From positions 671,893-735,892 of the forward strand of contig NZ_FNBD01000001.1 in assembly GCF_900102165.1 (NCBI RefSeq): a stretch of DNA of 64,000 nucleotides, in the 5' to 3' direction. Of this stretch, positions 9,302 to 18,335 are shown in pieces. This DNA is from Cellulophaga baltica (GTDB lineage Bacteria; Bacteroidota; Bacteroidia; Flavobacteriales; Flavobacteriaceae). The stretch's first letter is position 1. Each line of letters opens with the position of its first letter. A program made the position numbers and the translations under genes. The notes beneath the pieces are model-generated. The model was given only the letters and a program-made list of their open reading frames with translations. It did no database searches and had not been told where the DNA came from.

Positions 9302-9841
9302 ATGATAATTGATTGCGAAACACATACTATAGAAAGCATTTCAATGAAGGATAATTGGAGAATTTGTAATTTTGCAGTAACGAATACAGACCGGCTAAAG
9401 CGCTATTTTCCGAAAACCCTAAAACAAAATCTGACACCAACCCTTTCAGAAATATTTGTTTCCCAAAAAGTTAAAGACTTTAAAGACAAAACAGAATTTC
9501 TTTTTACTTTAAAAGAAAAAGAGAAGAGGACGATTATAGGTTTGGTTTACGTAAAAAATATAGATTACGAAATAAAGCGTGCAGAATTGGCTTATGGTAT
9601 TGATTATGAATATGAAGGCAAAGGAATTACCTCTAAAACCGTACGGTATATTTCTGATTGGGCAAATAAAGAATTAGGAATAGAAACGTTACAAATAATT
9701 GCCCACAAAACAAATACAGGTAGCGTAAAGGTGGCAGAAAACAACCATTATGTTTGGGTAAAAACACTGCCAAAAGAACACACACCACCAAATGAAGCTC
9801 CGTTAGATATGGAACTATATGAATTACATTATGAAAGATAA
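9302..9841 (+). CDS. GNAT-family N-acetyltransferase (RimJ/RimL-like)
   Basis: This 179-residue single-domain protein has the RimJ/RimL arrangement. A substrate-side N-terminal half is followed by motif A-like EYEGKGITSKTVRYISDWA (an acetyl-CoA pyrophosphate loop in the R/Q-x-x-G-x-G/A style, here EYEGKGI). Near the end comes IETLQIIAHKTNTGSVKVAENNHY, typical of peptide and small-molecule N-acetyltransferases. The acceptor is unknown. Its last 11 bases overlap the start of hemF, which suggests coupled expression. It could acetylate a ribosomal or other N-terminus, but nothing in the sequence fixes that. Confidence 0.85.
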   Translation: MIIDCETHTIESISMKDNWRICNFAVTNTDRLKRYFPKTLKQNLTPTLSEIFVSQKVKDFKDKTEFLFTLKEKEKRTIIGLVYVKNIDYEIKRAELAYGIDYEYEGKGITSKTVRYISDWANKELGIETLQIIAHKTNTGSVKVAENNHYVWVKTLPKEHTPPNEAPLDMELYELHYER

Positions 9842-10733
9842 GTTTTACGCATATATTCAAACATTACAAGATACCATTACCTCAAAATTAGAAGAAGTAG
9901 ATGGGGCTGTAAAATTTCAAGAAGATATTTGGGAACGTCCAGAAGGTGGTGGTGGCAGAACACGTGTCATAGAAAATGGCGCTGTTTTTGAAAAAGGAGG
10001 TGTCAATATCTCTGGTGTACATGGCGCCCTACCAGAAAGTATGCAAAAATATTTTGGCGTAAAAGATGCCGACTTTTTTGCTTGTGGACTAAGTTTAGTA
10101 CTGCATCCAAAAAACCCAATGGTACCAACAGTGCATGCCAATTGGCGTTATTTTGAAATGTATGATAAAGAAGGTACTATTGTAGATCAATGGTTTGGCG
10201 GTGGTCAAGACCTAACACCTTATTATCTTTTTGAAGAAGATGCCGTGCATTTTCATTCGACATGCAAGAAGGTATGTGATGCTCATAATCCTGAATTTTA
10301 CAGCAAGTATAAGAAACGATGCGACGAATATTTCTGGAACACCCATAGAGATGAAGGTCGTGGTCTAGGCGGACTCTTTTTTGATTACTGCAAAGCTACC
10401 GATGAGATGCAAATGCAAGACTGGTACAACTTTGTAACCGAAGTGGGCGATAGCTTCCTAGAAGCATATGTACCAATCGTTATAAAAAATAAAGAAAAAG
10501 CGTACACCCCTGAACAACGTACGTGGCAAGAAATTCGTCGCGGGCGTTACGTTGAGTTTAATTTAGTACACGATAAAGGCACCTTGTTCGGACTAAAAAC
10601 AAACGGGCGTATTGAAAGTATTTTAATGAGCCTACCACCGCACGTTCAGTGGGTGTATGATCATCAACCCGAAAAAGGTAGTGAAGAAGAAAAATTATTA
10701 GCTGTGCTTAAAAATCCTAAAGACTGGATTTAA
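9831..10733 (+). CDS. hemF: Oxygen-dependent coproporphyrinogen-III oxidase
   Basis: This enzyme converts coproporphyrinogen III to protoporphyrinogen IX using O2, so the organism can make heme aerobically. The 300-residue protein carries the conserved PTVHANWRYFE, WFGGGQDLTPYYLFEEDAVHFH, GRGLGGLFFDY and GRYVEFNLVHDKGTLFGL blocks. I chose the ATG at 9831 (MKDKFYAYIQ); an upstream in-frame ATG at 9819 would add four residues and lengthen the overlap with the GNAT gene. It is the last recognised heme enzyme of this run. The oxygen-independent HemN is not in this window. Confidence 0.97.
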   Translation: MKDKFYAYIQTLQDTITSKLEEVDGAVKFQEDIWERPEGGGGRTRVIENGAVFEKGGVNISGVHGALPESMQKYFGVKDADFFACGLSLVLHPKNPMVPTVHANWRYFEMYDKEGTIVDQWFGGGQDLTPYYLFEEDAVHFHSTCKKVCDAHNPEFYSKYKKRCDEYFWNTHRDEGRGLGGLFFDYCKATDEMQMQDWYNFVTEVGDSFLEAYVPIVIKNKEKAYTPEQRTWQEIRRGRYVEFNLVHDKGTLFGLKTNGRIESILMSLPPHVQWVYDHQPEKGSEEEKLLAVLKNPKDWI

Positions 10734-10760
10734 CCAATTCATATATCAAAATAAAATTAC

Positions 10761-12071
10761 ATGCTTGAAAGTTTATTAGAAGCCTTAAAGTTTTCCCCGA
10801 ATAATGTTGCTCTAAAATTGCAAATTGCCAAGTTGTATGCGCAAAATGGTGATTATACCAATTGTGAGAAACAGCTTTATGAATGTATTGATCTAGATAG
10901 TACGCATAAAGATGCTAAATATGAATTAGCCAATTGTTTTTACAAGCAAGGAAAAACCTCAGCAGCAGAAGTGCTATTAGAGGAAATTACCAAAAACTCC
11001 AATAACATTAAATACTTAGAGCTACTTTGCTATTGCCAATTAAAACAGGACAATTATAATGATGCTCAAGACACTTATAAAGACATTTTAACCATAGATC
11101 ATTCTTACATCAACGAAGATTTTGATCGAAAACTCAAAATCACCACCACTTCTTCTTTTGATGACGATGACGACGATGATTTTGCAGACGAGGATGCTAT
11201 TTCATTTATGAAAAAGCCAGATGTTAGCTTCAAAGATATTGGAGGCATGCACAATGTGAAAAAAGAAATCTCCCTTAAAATCATTAAACCTTTAGAACAC
11301 AAAGATTTATACAAAGCCTACGGAAAGAAAATAGGAGGCGGTATATTGCTTTATGGTCCTCCAGGATGCGGTAAAACCCACTTAGCTAGAGCTACAGCGG
11401 GTGAAATAAATGCCAACTTTATTAACGTAGGAATCAATGATATCTTAGATATGTGGATCGGAAGCTCTGAGCGCAACCTACACGAGATATTTGAGACGGC
11501 ACGAGAGAACACTCCTTGCGTAATCTTTATTGATGAAATTGACGCGCTCGGCGCCAATAGAAACGATATGAACAAAAATTCTGGCAGAACAGTAATCAAC
11601 CAGTTTTTAGCAGAATTAGATGGTATTGATGCAGATAATGATGGAATTTTAGTGATCGGCGCTACAAATGCCCCGTGGTATTTAGACCCAGCGTTTAGAA
11701 GACCAGGGCGTTTTGACCGTATTATTTTCGTTTCGCCTCCAGATACCGAAGCACGCGAAGAAATATTTACCATTCAGCTAAAAGACAAGCCTATTGAGAC
11801 TATTGATTATTCTTCATTAGCAAAAGTAACCAAAGAGTTTTCTGGTGCGGACATTAAAGCTACCATAGACGTGGCCATTGAGAGCAAATTAGAAGAGGCT
11901 TTCAAAGACGGCATCCCAAAACCATTATCAACAAAAGATATTTTGAAGGCAGCAAAAAAAATGAAGGCAACCACTAAAGAATGGTTTAGTTCTGCTAAAA
12001 ATTATGCATTGTACTCCAATGATGGCGGTCTATATGACGAAATACTGACATACTTAAACATCAAAAAATAA
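10761..12071 (+). CDS. TPR-AAA ATPase (Cdc48/spastin-like single AAA module)
   Basis: This 436-residue protein has N-terminal tetratricopeptide repeats (about 1-115), then an acidic linker with a run of seven Asp at 134-140, then one classical AAA module. The module has FKDIGGMHNVKKEI, Walker A GPPGCGKT (199-206), Walker B VIFIDEID (254-261), an intersubunit ARG pair RRPGRFDR (313-320) and the lid block FSGADIKATIDVA. It resembles the Cdc48/FtsH/spastin clade more than bacterial Clp or MoxR proteins. No protease or membrane segment is present. It overlaps the next TPR gene by one base. Remodelling of a protein complex with that membrane partner is an inference. Confidence 0.88.
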   Translation: MLESLLEALKFSPNNVALKLQIAKLYAQNGDYTNCEKQLYECIDLDSTHKDAKYELANCFYKQGKTSAAEVLLEEITKNSNNIKYLELLCYCQLKQDNYNDAQDTYKDILTIDHSYINEDFDRKLKITTTSSFDDDDDDDFADEDAISFMKKPDVSFKDIGGMHNVKKEISLKIIKPLEHKDLYKAYGKKIGGGILLYGPPGCGKTHLARATAGEINANFINVGINDILDMWIGSSERNLHEIFETARENTPCVIFIDEIDALGANRNDMNKNSGRTVINQFLAELDGIDADNDGILVIGATNAPWYLDPAFRRPGRFDRIIFVSPPDTEAREEIFTIQLKDKPIETIDYSSLAKVTKEFSGADIKATIDVAIESKLEEAFKDGIPKPLSTKDILKAAKKMKATTKEWFSSAKNYALYSNDGGLYDEILTYLNIKK

Positions 12072-13294
12072 TGGAATCAGTACATAAAGATAGAGGGATT
12101 CAATTATTTGAATTAGGACGCATTAAGGATGCCATTGATCACTTTAAAAAAGCAATTTCTGAAGATCATGAAGATTGGACGAGTAAGTTTTATTTGGCCA
12201 TTTGTTACTTAAACGAAAAGCAATTAGAAGAAGCTGAAAAAATTACAGAACGCCTTTTAGAAGATACACCTAATGATGCCAATGTATTTTATCTAAAAGC
12301 AAAAATTAAGTTACAAAAAGATGAGTATGACGCATCTCGCAAATTCATAGACATGGCCATTGCCATAAACCCTTATGATGCAGATTACTTTGGACACAAA
12401 GCAGGCCTATTACTACAAAAGAAAAAATTTGAAGAAGGTTTAGAAGCGGTTAATGAAGGTTTAAGGATTGATGCAAAAAATGCTTATTGTCTAAACCTAA
12501 GAGCACAGATCTTAACCAAACTTAATAGAATACCTGAAGCAGACCAGACGGTTGAAGATATATTATATGACAATCCAGAAGACAGTTATTCTCACGCCAA
12601 TATAGGCTGGGTGCAATTAGAAAATGGCAATCATAAAAAAGCTTTAGACCATTTTAAACAAGCCCTACAGTTTGACCCTAACTTTGAGTATGCCCGTGAA
12701 GGGATGACTACAGCCCTAAAAAGCAAGAATTTTATCTATAGATGGTATCTAAAATATTCTTTTTGGATGGCCAAGCAGTCATCAAAAAACCAATGGGTAT
12801 TTATTATTGGTTTATACATTGCATATCGTGTAGCGGTTAAATTATTGGATAGCGCGGGACTTTCGTACGTAGCTATTCCGCTTATCATAGCCTATTTGCT
12901 TTTTGCCCTTGGCGGGTGGATTATGGAACCACTTTCTAATACCATTCTTAATTTTGATAAATACGGCAAATTCCTTTTAGATAAAAACGAAAAAATAAGT
13001 GGTTTTATTTTTGGAAGCTTGGCACTATTGGGAGTTATCTCCATTACCCTATTTTATGCATTTGGCTTTCAATACGGCTTAACTTTAGCCATAGCTTTCA
13101 TCTGCACCTTAATACCGCTTCCAGGAGCGTTTTTAATCACAAAAAAGAAGCCAAGAGTATTTGGCATGGCCTATGGCTGCACTATGCTAGCAATTGCCTT
13201 TATAGGCCCCTTATTTACCACCCTTATGTTCACACAACTCATCATATTTTTTATGATGGTTGGCTATACTTGGATTGGTAATATTGGAAAATAA
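12071..13294 (+). CDS. Membrane-anchored tetratricopeptide repeat protein
   Basis: This 407-residue protein has about six consecutive TPR units over residues 5-215. The repeat signatures include AIDHFKKAI, AEKITERLLEDTPNDANVF, AINPYDADYFGHKAGLLLQ and KALDHFKQALQFDPNFEYA. After this come about five hydrophobic segments from 243 to the C-terminus, placing the TPR part on one face of the inner membrane. The start codon shares one base with the stop of the AAA gene, which means translational coupling. The likely role is a membrane receptor or adaptor for the AAA ATPase. No specific substrate can be named. Confidence 0.85.
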   Translation: MESVHKDRGIQLFELGRIKDAIDHFKKAISEDHEDWTSKFYLAICYLNEKQLEEAEKITERLLEDTPNDANVFYLKAKIKLQKDEYDASRKFIDMAIAINPYDADYFGHKAGLLLQKKKFEEGLEAVNEGLRIDAKNAYCLNLRAQILTKLNRIPEADQTVEDILYDNPEDSYSHANIGWVQLENGNHKKALDHFKQALQFDPNFEYAREGMTTALKSKNFIYRWYLKYSFWMAKQSSKNQWVFIIGLYIAYRVAVKLLDSAGLSYVAIPLIIAYLLFALGGWIMEPLSNTILNFDKYGKFLLDKNEKISGFIFGSLALLGVISITLFYAFGFQYGLTLAIAFICTLIPLPGAFLITKKKPRVFGMAYGCTMLAIAFIGPLFTTLMFTQLIIFFMMVGYTWIGNIGK

Positions 13295-13306
13295 TAAAAT
13301 GATTAC

Positions 13307-13339
13307 GCCTAAAGCAACTATTACTTCTTTGCTTTAGGC
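13307..13339. terminator. Dyad between convergent TPR and DMT-transporter genes
   Basis: A perfect 10-base inverted repeat, GCCTAAAGCA / TGCTTTAGGC, has a 13-base loop. It spans the end of the minus-strand transporter gene and lies just after the TPR gene. Neither side has a clean T run, so terminator function is only possible. Confidence 0.4.
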
Positions 13340-14214
13340 TTCAAATTAATGTAAACTACAGAGATTAATATTATCAGAATTCCTAACCACTGCAGAGAAC
13401 TAATCTCTTCCTGCAAAATGATGTAAGCACTCATTACAGAAATTGGAATTTCTAAAGCAGATATAATACTTCCTAAACCAGTGCCAATAACGGGAATGCC
13501 TTTATTGAATAATATAGGCGGTAAAATTGTACCAAAGAAACCTAGGAAAGCTCCCCATTTTAAATATACCCACCAATCAAATTCATAAATAATTTGAACA
13601 TTCCAAAACAACATCGTAACCATCAAACCGCCCAAAATTAAATACTTACTTCTAGTAAATAACGGAAGCTCTAGCGCAATGCTACTCGTAGCATACAAGG
13701 TACCGGTATAACATATAGCAGCAAGTAAACCAAAAGCTAAACCCTTGAAATTTAAAGCGGCATCTACTTCAAATATTTTTGCTGCCAATAAGGTTCCAAT
13801 AATAACCGCTATAGCACCAATAATTTTCTTTTGAGTAACTAAATGTCGCTTTATAAAAAACTCTAACACCACACCCATCCATATGGTTTGCATTAGAAGT
13901 ATGATTCCAACAGATACAGGAATGTATTGTATAGACAAGTAGTAGAAACTACTAGTAAGTCCTAAAAAGCTACCAAATGCGACAAGTTTTAGCTTATTCT
14001 TTCTTGTTTGTTTTTTGTCCGTAGGAGCCACATTCTTTTTAGAAAATAAAAAAGACAACAAGCTAAGCACAACCACTCCAACAAAATATTGGGCAAAAGC
14101 AAGACCTGCAGTTCCAGATCCATTATTGTTAGCAAACTTTACAAAAGTGGCGAGTATTCCATAACTTGCAGCTCCAACACCAACATACAAGACCCCTTTT
14201 AAATGATTATTCAT
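13321..14214 (-). CDS. EamA/DMT-superfamily transporter
   Basis: This 297-residue polytopic membrane protein has ten predicted hydrophobic segments, arranged as two EamA repeats (about 5-145 and 160-290). Family-like stretches are YYLSIQYIPVSVGIILLMQTIWMGVVLEFF at the end of repeat one and GTGLGSIISALEIPISVMSAYIILQEEISSLQWLGILIILISVVYIN at the end of repeat two. DMT exporters move amino acids, nucleosides or other metabolites outward, and the substrate is not predictable. The gene is convergent with the TPR gene and divergent from the YchJ-like gene (66 bases between starts), so it is a single-gene unit. Confidence 0.9.
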   Translation of the reverse strand: MNNHLKGVLYVGVGAASYGILATFVKFANNNGSGTAGLAFAQYFVGVVVLSLLSFLFSKKNVAPTDKKQTRKNKLKLVAFGSFLGLTSSFYYLSIQYIPVSVGIILLMQTIWMGVVLEFFIKRHLVTQKKIIGAIAVIIGTLLAAKIFEVDAALNFKGLAFGLLAAICYTGTLYATSSIALELPLFTRSKYLILGGLMVTMLFWNVQIIYEFDWWVYLKWGAFLGFFGTILPPILFNKGIPVIGTGLGSIISALEIPISVMSAYIILQEEISSLQWLGILIILISVVYINLKPKAKK

Positions 14215-14280
14215 TTTAAATTTTTAAGGCTGCAAATCTCTGAATAATTAACCAATTACGACTGCAACAAAACAACTATT

Positions 14281-14673
14281 ATGATAAAATGTCCATGCGG
14301 ATCTAACCAGGCTTATAGCCACTGTTGCGAAATAGCTCACCAACAACTTTCTGCAGTAGAAACGGCAGAACAATTAATGCGATCTAGATATACGGCTTTC
14401 ACTCTAGCCGATGGAGACTATTTAATGAAGAGCCACCATAGTAGTACACGCCCCGTAAAAGAAAAGAAGGCTATTGAAAAATGGGCTAAATCTGTGAATT
14501 GGATACGTCTTGAGATCATCAACCGCTCTAAAGGAAAGGCTACCGATACCGAAGGTACCGTAACATTTAATGCCTACTATTTTGATCAAGGAGCTGTTGA
14601 AGTAATCCATGAAAAATCTGCCTTTGTGAAGGAAGAAGGCAACTGGATGTATTTAGGTTTAGCTGAGAACTAA
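14281..14673 (+). CDS. YchJ-family SEC-C motif protein
   Basis: This 130-residue protein begins with the metal-binding SEC-C motif CPCGSNQAYSHCC (Cys at 4, 6, 15 and 16). A YchJ-like NTF2-type domain follows, with AEQLMRSRYTAFTLADGDYLMKSHH near residues 30-56 and TVTFNAYYFDQG near 100. The SEC-C cluster binds Zn. The molecular function of the YchJ family is not established. It is a stand-alone gene ending in a strong terminator shared with the convergent ABC/M1 gene. Confidence 0.88.
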   Translation: MIKCPCGSNQAYSHCCEIAHQQLSAVETAEQLMRSRYTAFTLADGDYLMKSHHSSTRPVKEKKAIEKWAKSVNWIRLEIINRSKGKATDTEGTVTFNAYYFDQGAVEVIHEKSAFVKEEGNWMYLGLAEN

Positions 14674-14674
14674 T

Positions 14675-14701
14675 AAAAGCAAGGAACCTGTCCTTGCTTT
14701 T
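14675..14701. terminator. Bidirectional Rho-independent terminator
   Basis: AAAAGCAAGGA and TCCTTGCTTTT form a perfect 11-base stem with a 5-base loop. The A and T flanks let it work for both the YchJ-like gene (plus) and the ABC/M1 gene (minus). Confidence 0.85.
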
Positions 14702-14727
14702 ATGAAGCTATAACACTAATATTTCTA

Positions 14728-17700
14728 CTATTCTTCTACAGATAATAAGTTGTCATCTGAATTACGATCTATTAATTTATTATAAGGATCAATCCCGGCC
14801 TTTAATGGTTTTTCATCTGTAATCGCCTTAATGGTATTATCACCAGCTTTTAACCAATCTAGCTTAAAATAAAGCGGATTCTTAATGGTCACCCCTTCAT
14901 CATTGGTCGTGTCTTCTCCAAACAAACCAACATCAACTAGGTTCTTTTTGTCATCTACGCTTTTTTCTTTACCATTGTCATCATAATAGATTTTTTTAGA
15001 ATTAACAGTAAACGTTGTTTCCCACTTACCTGTCTCTAATTTTTTAGTTTTGGCGCTCATCACCCTATTTTCATATAAGACAATTTCTTTAAATCCTTCA
15101 TCAACTTTATACTTCAAAGAATCTGGAGTAACAGCATATAACGCATTGTATAAATCTTCCGAAGTAGCATAATACCCTTTTTGATTGTATTTATACGCTT
15201 CCAAAAAAGACTTAAGACCTCTGTTTACAACGTCTTCGCCTAATACATCCTGCAAATCATACATCACCATTGATCCCTTTTCGTACCAAATATACTGGCC
15301 GGTTTCTACGTTCATTAAAGAGCGTTCTGGTTTAAAACTAAACTGCCTACCTCGCAAATACGTATCTAAAGAATTTTTCAAGAAAGATTTAATTCCGTTT
15401 TCTCCATACTCTTGCTTCATCGTCATTAAAGAAGCGTATTCTGCCAAGGTTTCAGAAATAATATTCGCACCTGATGTTTTACTAGGCGTTACAATATGAC
15501 CCCACCATTGGTGCGCCACTTCATGAGAAGTAACTCTAAAGGCATAATTGTAGGTCTGCGCTCCAGAAAAATCTGCTACAAAACCAAAATCTTCAGAATA
15601 AGGTATGGTTGTCGCAAAAGATTGCGCATAATTAGAATGAGCCGGAAATTCAATGATTCTTAAGACGGAATAGGGGTATTCATAGAAATTCTCTGAATTA
15701 TAGTCCAAAGCAACTTTTGCTCCTTTTATAAAATAACTCAAATTCTTCTTGTGCTTAGGAGAATGGTAAATTTCAATAGACACTTTTTTTCCACTAGGAG
15801 CAGTCCATGTACCTTTTTCTACGGCGTAAGCAGCAGATACAAAACTGAAGAAATAATCTGTTTTATCTTCTAATTTATAATTGTAATAAGCACGCTCACC
15901 TTTGTTCCATTTTTTTATTAAGGTACCTGGAGCAATAGCAATCTGATCTTTGCTCGTACTTACCGTTGCCTCAAAACTCATATAATCTCCATCTTCATTA
16001 AAAAGGTTCTTCTTTAAAGCAATACTATCTGTTCGTGGTGCATTTAAATAATCTAATTCTTCTAAACCATATTTTTTTCTAACTCCATTATCCGTTAAAG
16101 CACGATCATAATGAAAAGAAGGAAAAATGGCATCTGTAAAAAAGGATCCATTATCTAAAATTGCTGTTTCCCTATCATTAGAAAAACCATGCGTACTAGC
16201 AGATGTTTTGATAACTAATTGCGCGGTATCTTTTGGTTGTAATGTAGCCGGCAACTTATACATAAATAAGCGGTAAGCTTCATCTTTTAGAAATGGTTTT
16301 AGCTCTTGTCCGTTATACAATACCTGCTCAATTTTTGTATCAGCAATCGGGAATTTCAATTCCATTAAGAGCGTATCAATAGGCACATTAAATTTATTAG
16401 TCACGGTAAACTCTCCCTTAGCGTTAACACTTCGCTCCTTAGGGTAAATATCTATAAATGCTTTTAAGGCGATAACCTGAAGATGTGGCTTATCTATATA
16501 CTTACCATATTTCTTTTCAGCTTCAGCATTAAGCTTTTCTGCATAATTACCATCTTCTAATTGGTTCAAGACTTTTAGGTTGTAATAGGCATACCCCCCA
16601 ACAGCACCAAAAGCTAATAAAAAGAATAATGCTAGCGCTGTAATTTTTCCTGAAAAACGAGACTTTGCTATTCGCAAGCGCTCTTTTGCAGAAGAATAGA
16701 ACCCTCTATTCCAAAACACAATACCTATAGTAGCCAAAATACACGTAAACAAGATCCAGTATAAGTTTAACCAAAACTCTCCCACCATATAATGACCAAA
16801 GCCATTTAAATCGCTTAAGAACCCTCCGGGTGTTTCTCCAAAAATTACTAATGGATTGGAGGTTTTAAAGGCTAAGCCAAACAAGAGAGGCAATCCTATG
16901 TAAATTACAATGACTAAAAAGTGTCCTAAAAATTTATTATTCACTAGTACATGAATAAAAAAGGCCAACAATAAAGTCATCAAATAACTCGGGAATATAT
17001 TACTAAAATTATAGGTTAAATACATCCCCAACTCATAGTTAAAATAACCACTAAAGGTTTGGTATAACATACCTACCACTACATTTAATAGCGTTAACAC
17101 AATAGCCACACCTATTAATGCTACAATTTTAGAAACGTATAAGGTTAAGTTACTTACCGGTAAGGCGTCATAAAATTCAAAAGTTTTATTTTTTCGTGTT
17201 CGATGAACCGCCTCGCCAGCATAAAGAACCAGTATAATCACGGAAAATAATGAGATACCCCCGGAAATTTGTGATACCATATACCGTGTTAGTGGTAGAG
17301 ATGGCGTACCGTAAGTCTGGTTAGATTGGTAAGTAATAAAGCCAGCAACAATTACCCCGATTACAATTAAAATCACAAAAACAGTTTCTTTTACTATAGA
17401 AAGAAATTCTATTTTACTCAAAGACAAAAGATTTTCCCAACGTGATTTTTCTGTAAAAACTTGAGTAATTTCTTCTGAAATAGCAGCGGGTACATATGCT
17501 TCGTTACTTTCAACAGATTTCTTCTTTTTTGAAGAATTTAAAAATCCTTTATATGAAAAGCGGAATAAGGTGGTAAAGAAAATAACTAATGAAATCCCCA
17601 ACCAAAGCAATCTGTTGATCGCTAATTTTCCTGTAAGTGATAGTTGTGTGGTATTCAGTTCATCAATAGACCAGTATTTGGTTAAATATCCATGTGCAGT

Positions 17701-18333
17701 TTCCCCAAATGGATCTACATAAACACTTAACCATTCCGTATCCAGGCTAGCTAACAACTGAGAAGAAGCAATCGTTAAAATAAGTAATATAATACCGCCC
17801 AAGTATAAAATAGACATCCGCTTAAAAAAGGTCATCAAAGAGAAGAATAAGCTTCCTATGAAAAACGCGTTAAACATCATAAAATATAAGAAAGGCCAAA
17901 AATAGGAGGCAAAATTAAACGCCGTATACGTACCATAATCTGGCCTATCTAAAAGAGCTCCAAGAACAAAACCAATTATTGCACCTACCATGGCAGCAAC
18001 ATTCATAAGAGTAACAATGGCAAAACTACCAAAGAAACGACCTAGAATATAGCTCTTCTCCGTAATAGGAAATGTAAAATAGGTTTGTGCAGTTTTATGA
18101 TCTTCATCTCTATACACCGCTACTCCCATTATCGCTGCATAAAAAAATAGCCCCAACATACTCATTCCTCCAAGAACACCTATAATTGCGTTTGGACTAT
18201 TGGTGAACTGGGCAGTTGATGAATCTGAAAATACCGCTAATAATAACGGAATTACAAACATTAAAAAGATATAGATATAGGTAGCCGGTCTTCGCAATCT
18301 ATATTTGAGTTCAAATAAGAATATCTCTTTCAT
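14728..18333 (-). CDS. ABC exporter permease fused to an M1-family metallopeptidase domain
   Basis: This 1201-residue protein has two parts. Residues 1 to about 600 hold twelve or so hydrophobic segments in two six-helix ABC-2 type permease halves, split by a charged loop near 265-310. Residues from about 600 to 1201 are a periplasmic M1 aminopeptidase-like region with the zinc motif HEVAH (His937, Glu938, His941), the third ligand probably Glu961 in ISETLAEY, and YEKGSMVMYDL with the catalytic-type Tyr. From His941 to Glu961 is one residue longer than the usual spacing. The gene lies 2 bases downstream of its ATPase partner. It may export and then trim a peptide, or use the M1 fold only for binding. 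Confidence 0.9.
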   Translation of the reverse strand: MKEIFLFELKYRLRRPATYIYIFLMFVIPLLLAVFSDSSTAQFTNSPNAIIGVLGGMSMLGLFFYAAIMGVAVYRDEDHKTAQTYFTFPITEKSYILGRFFGSFAIVTLMNVAAMVGAIIGFVLGALLDRPDYGTYTAFNFASYFWPFLYFMMFNAFFIGSLFFSLMTFFKRMSILYLGGIILLILTIASSQLLASLDTEWLSVYVDPFGETAHGYLTKYWSIDELNTTQLSLTGKLAINRLLWLGISLVIFFTTLFRFSYKGFLNSSKKKKSVESNEAYVPAAISEEITQVFTEKSRWENLLSLSKIEFLSIVKETVFVILIVIGVIVAGFITYQSNQTYGTPSLPLTRYMVSQISGGISLFSVIILVLYAGEAVHRTRKNKTFEFYDALPVSNLTLYVSKIVALIGVAIVLTLLNVVVGMLYQTFSGYFNYELGMYLTYNFSNIFPSYLMTLLLAFFIHVLVNNKFLGHFLVIVIYIGLPLLFGLAFKTSNPLVIFGETPGGFLSDLNGFGHYMVGEFWLNLYWILFTCILATIGIVFWNRGFYSSAKERLRIAKSRFSGKITALALFFLLAFGAVGGYAYYNLKVLNQLEDGNYAEKLNAEAEKKYGKYIDKPHLQVIALKAFIDIYPKERSVNAKGEFTVTNKFNVPIDTLLMELKFPIADTKIEQVLYNGQELKPFLKDEAYRLFMYKLPATLQPKDTAQLVIKTSASTHGFSNDRETAILDNGSFFTDAIFPSFHYDRALTDNGVRKKYGLEELDYLNAPRTDSIALKKNLFNEDGDYMSFEATVSTSKDQIAIAPGTLIKKWNKGERAYYNYKLEDKTDYFFSFVSAAYAVEKGTWTAPSGKKVSIEIYHSPKHKKNLSYFIKGAKVALDYNSENFYEYPYSVLRIIEFPAHSNYAQSFATTIPYSEDFGFVADFSGAQTYNYAFRVTSHEVAHQWWGHIVTPSKTSGANIISETLAEYASLMTMKQEYGENGIKSFLKNSLDTYLRGRQFSFKPERSLMNVETGQYIWYEKGSMVMYDLQDVLGEDVVNRGLKSFLEAYKYNQKGYYATSEDLYNALYAVTPDSLKYKVDEGFKEIVLYENRVMSAKTKKLETGKWETTFTVNSKKIYYDDNGKEKSVDDKKNLVDVGLFGEDTTNDEGVTIKNPLYFKLDWLKAGDNTIKAITDEKPLKAGIDPYNKLIDRNSDDNLLSVEE

Positions 18334-18335
18334 AA

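Noticed and set aside
11154..11187. GAT/GAC repeat in the AAA gene as a regulatory or microsatellite feature
   Set aside because: It is in frame, mixes GAT and GAC codons, and encodes the acidic linker, so it is ordinary coding sequence.
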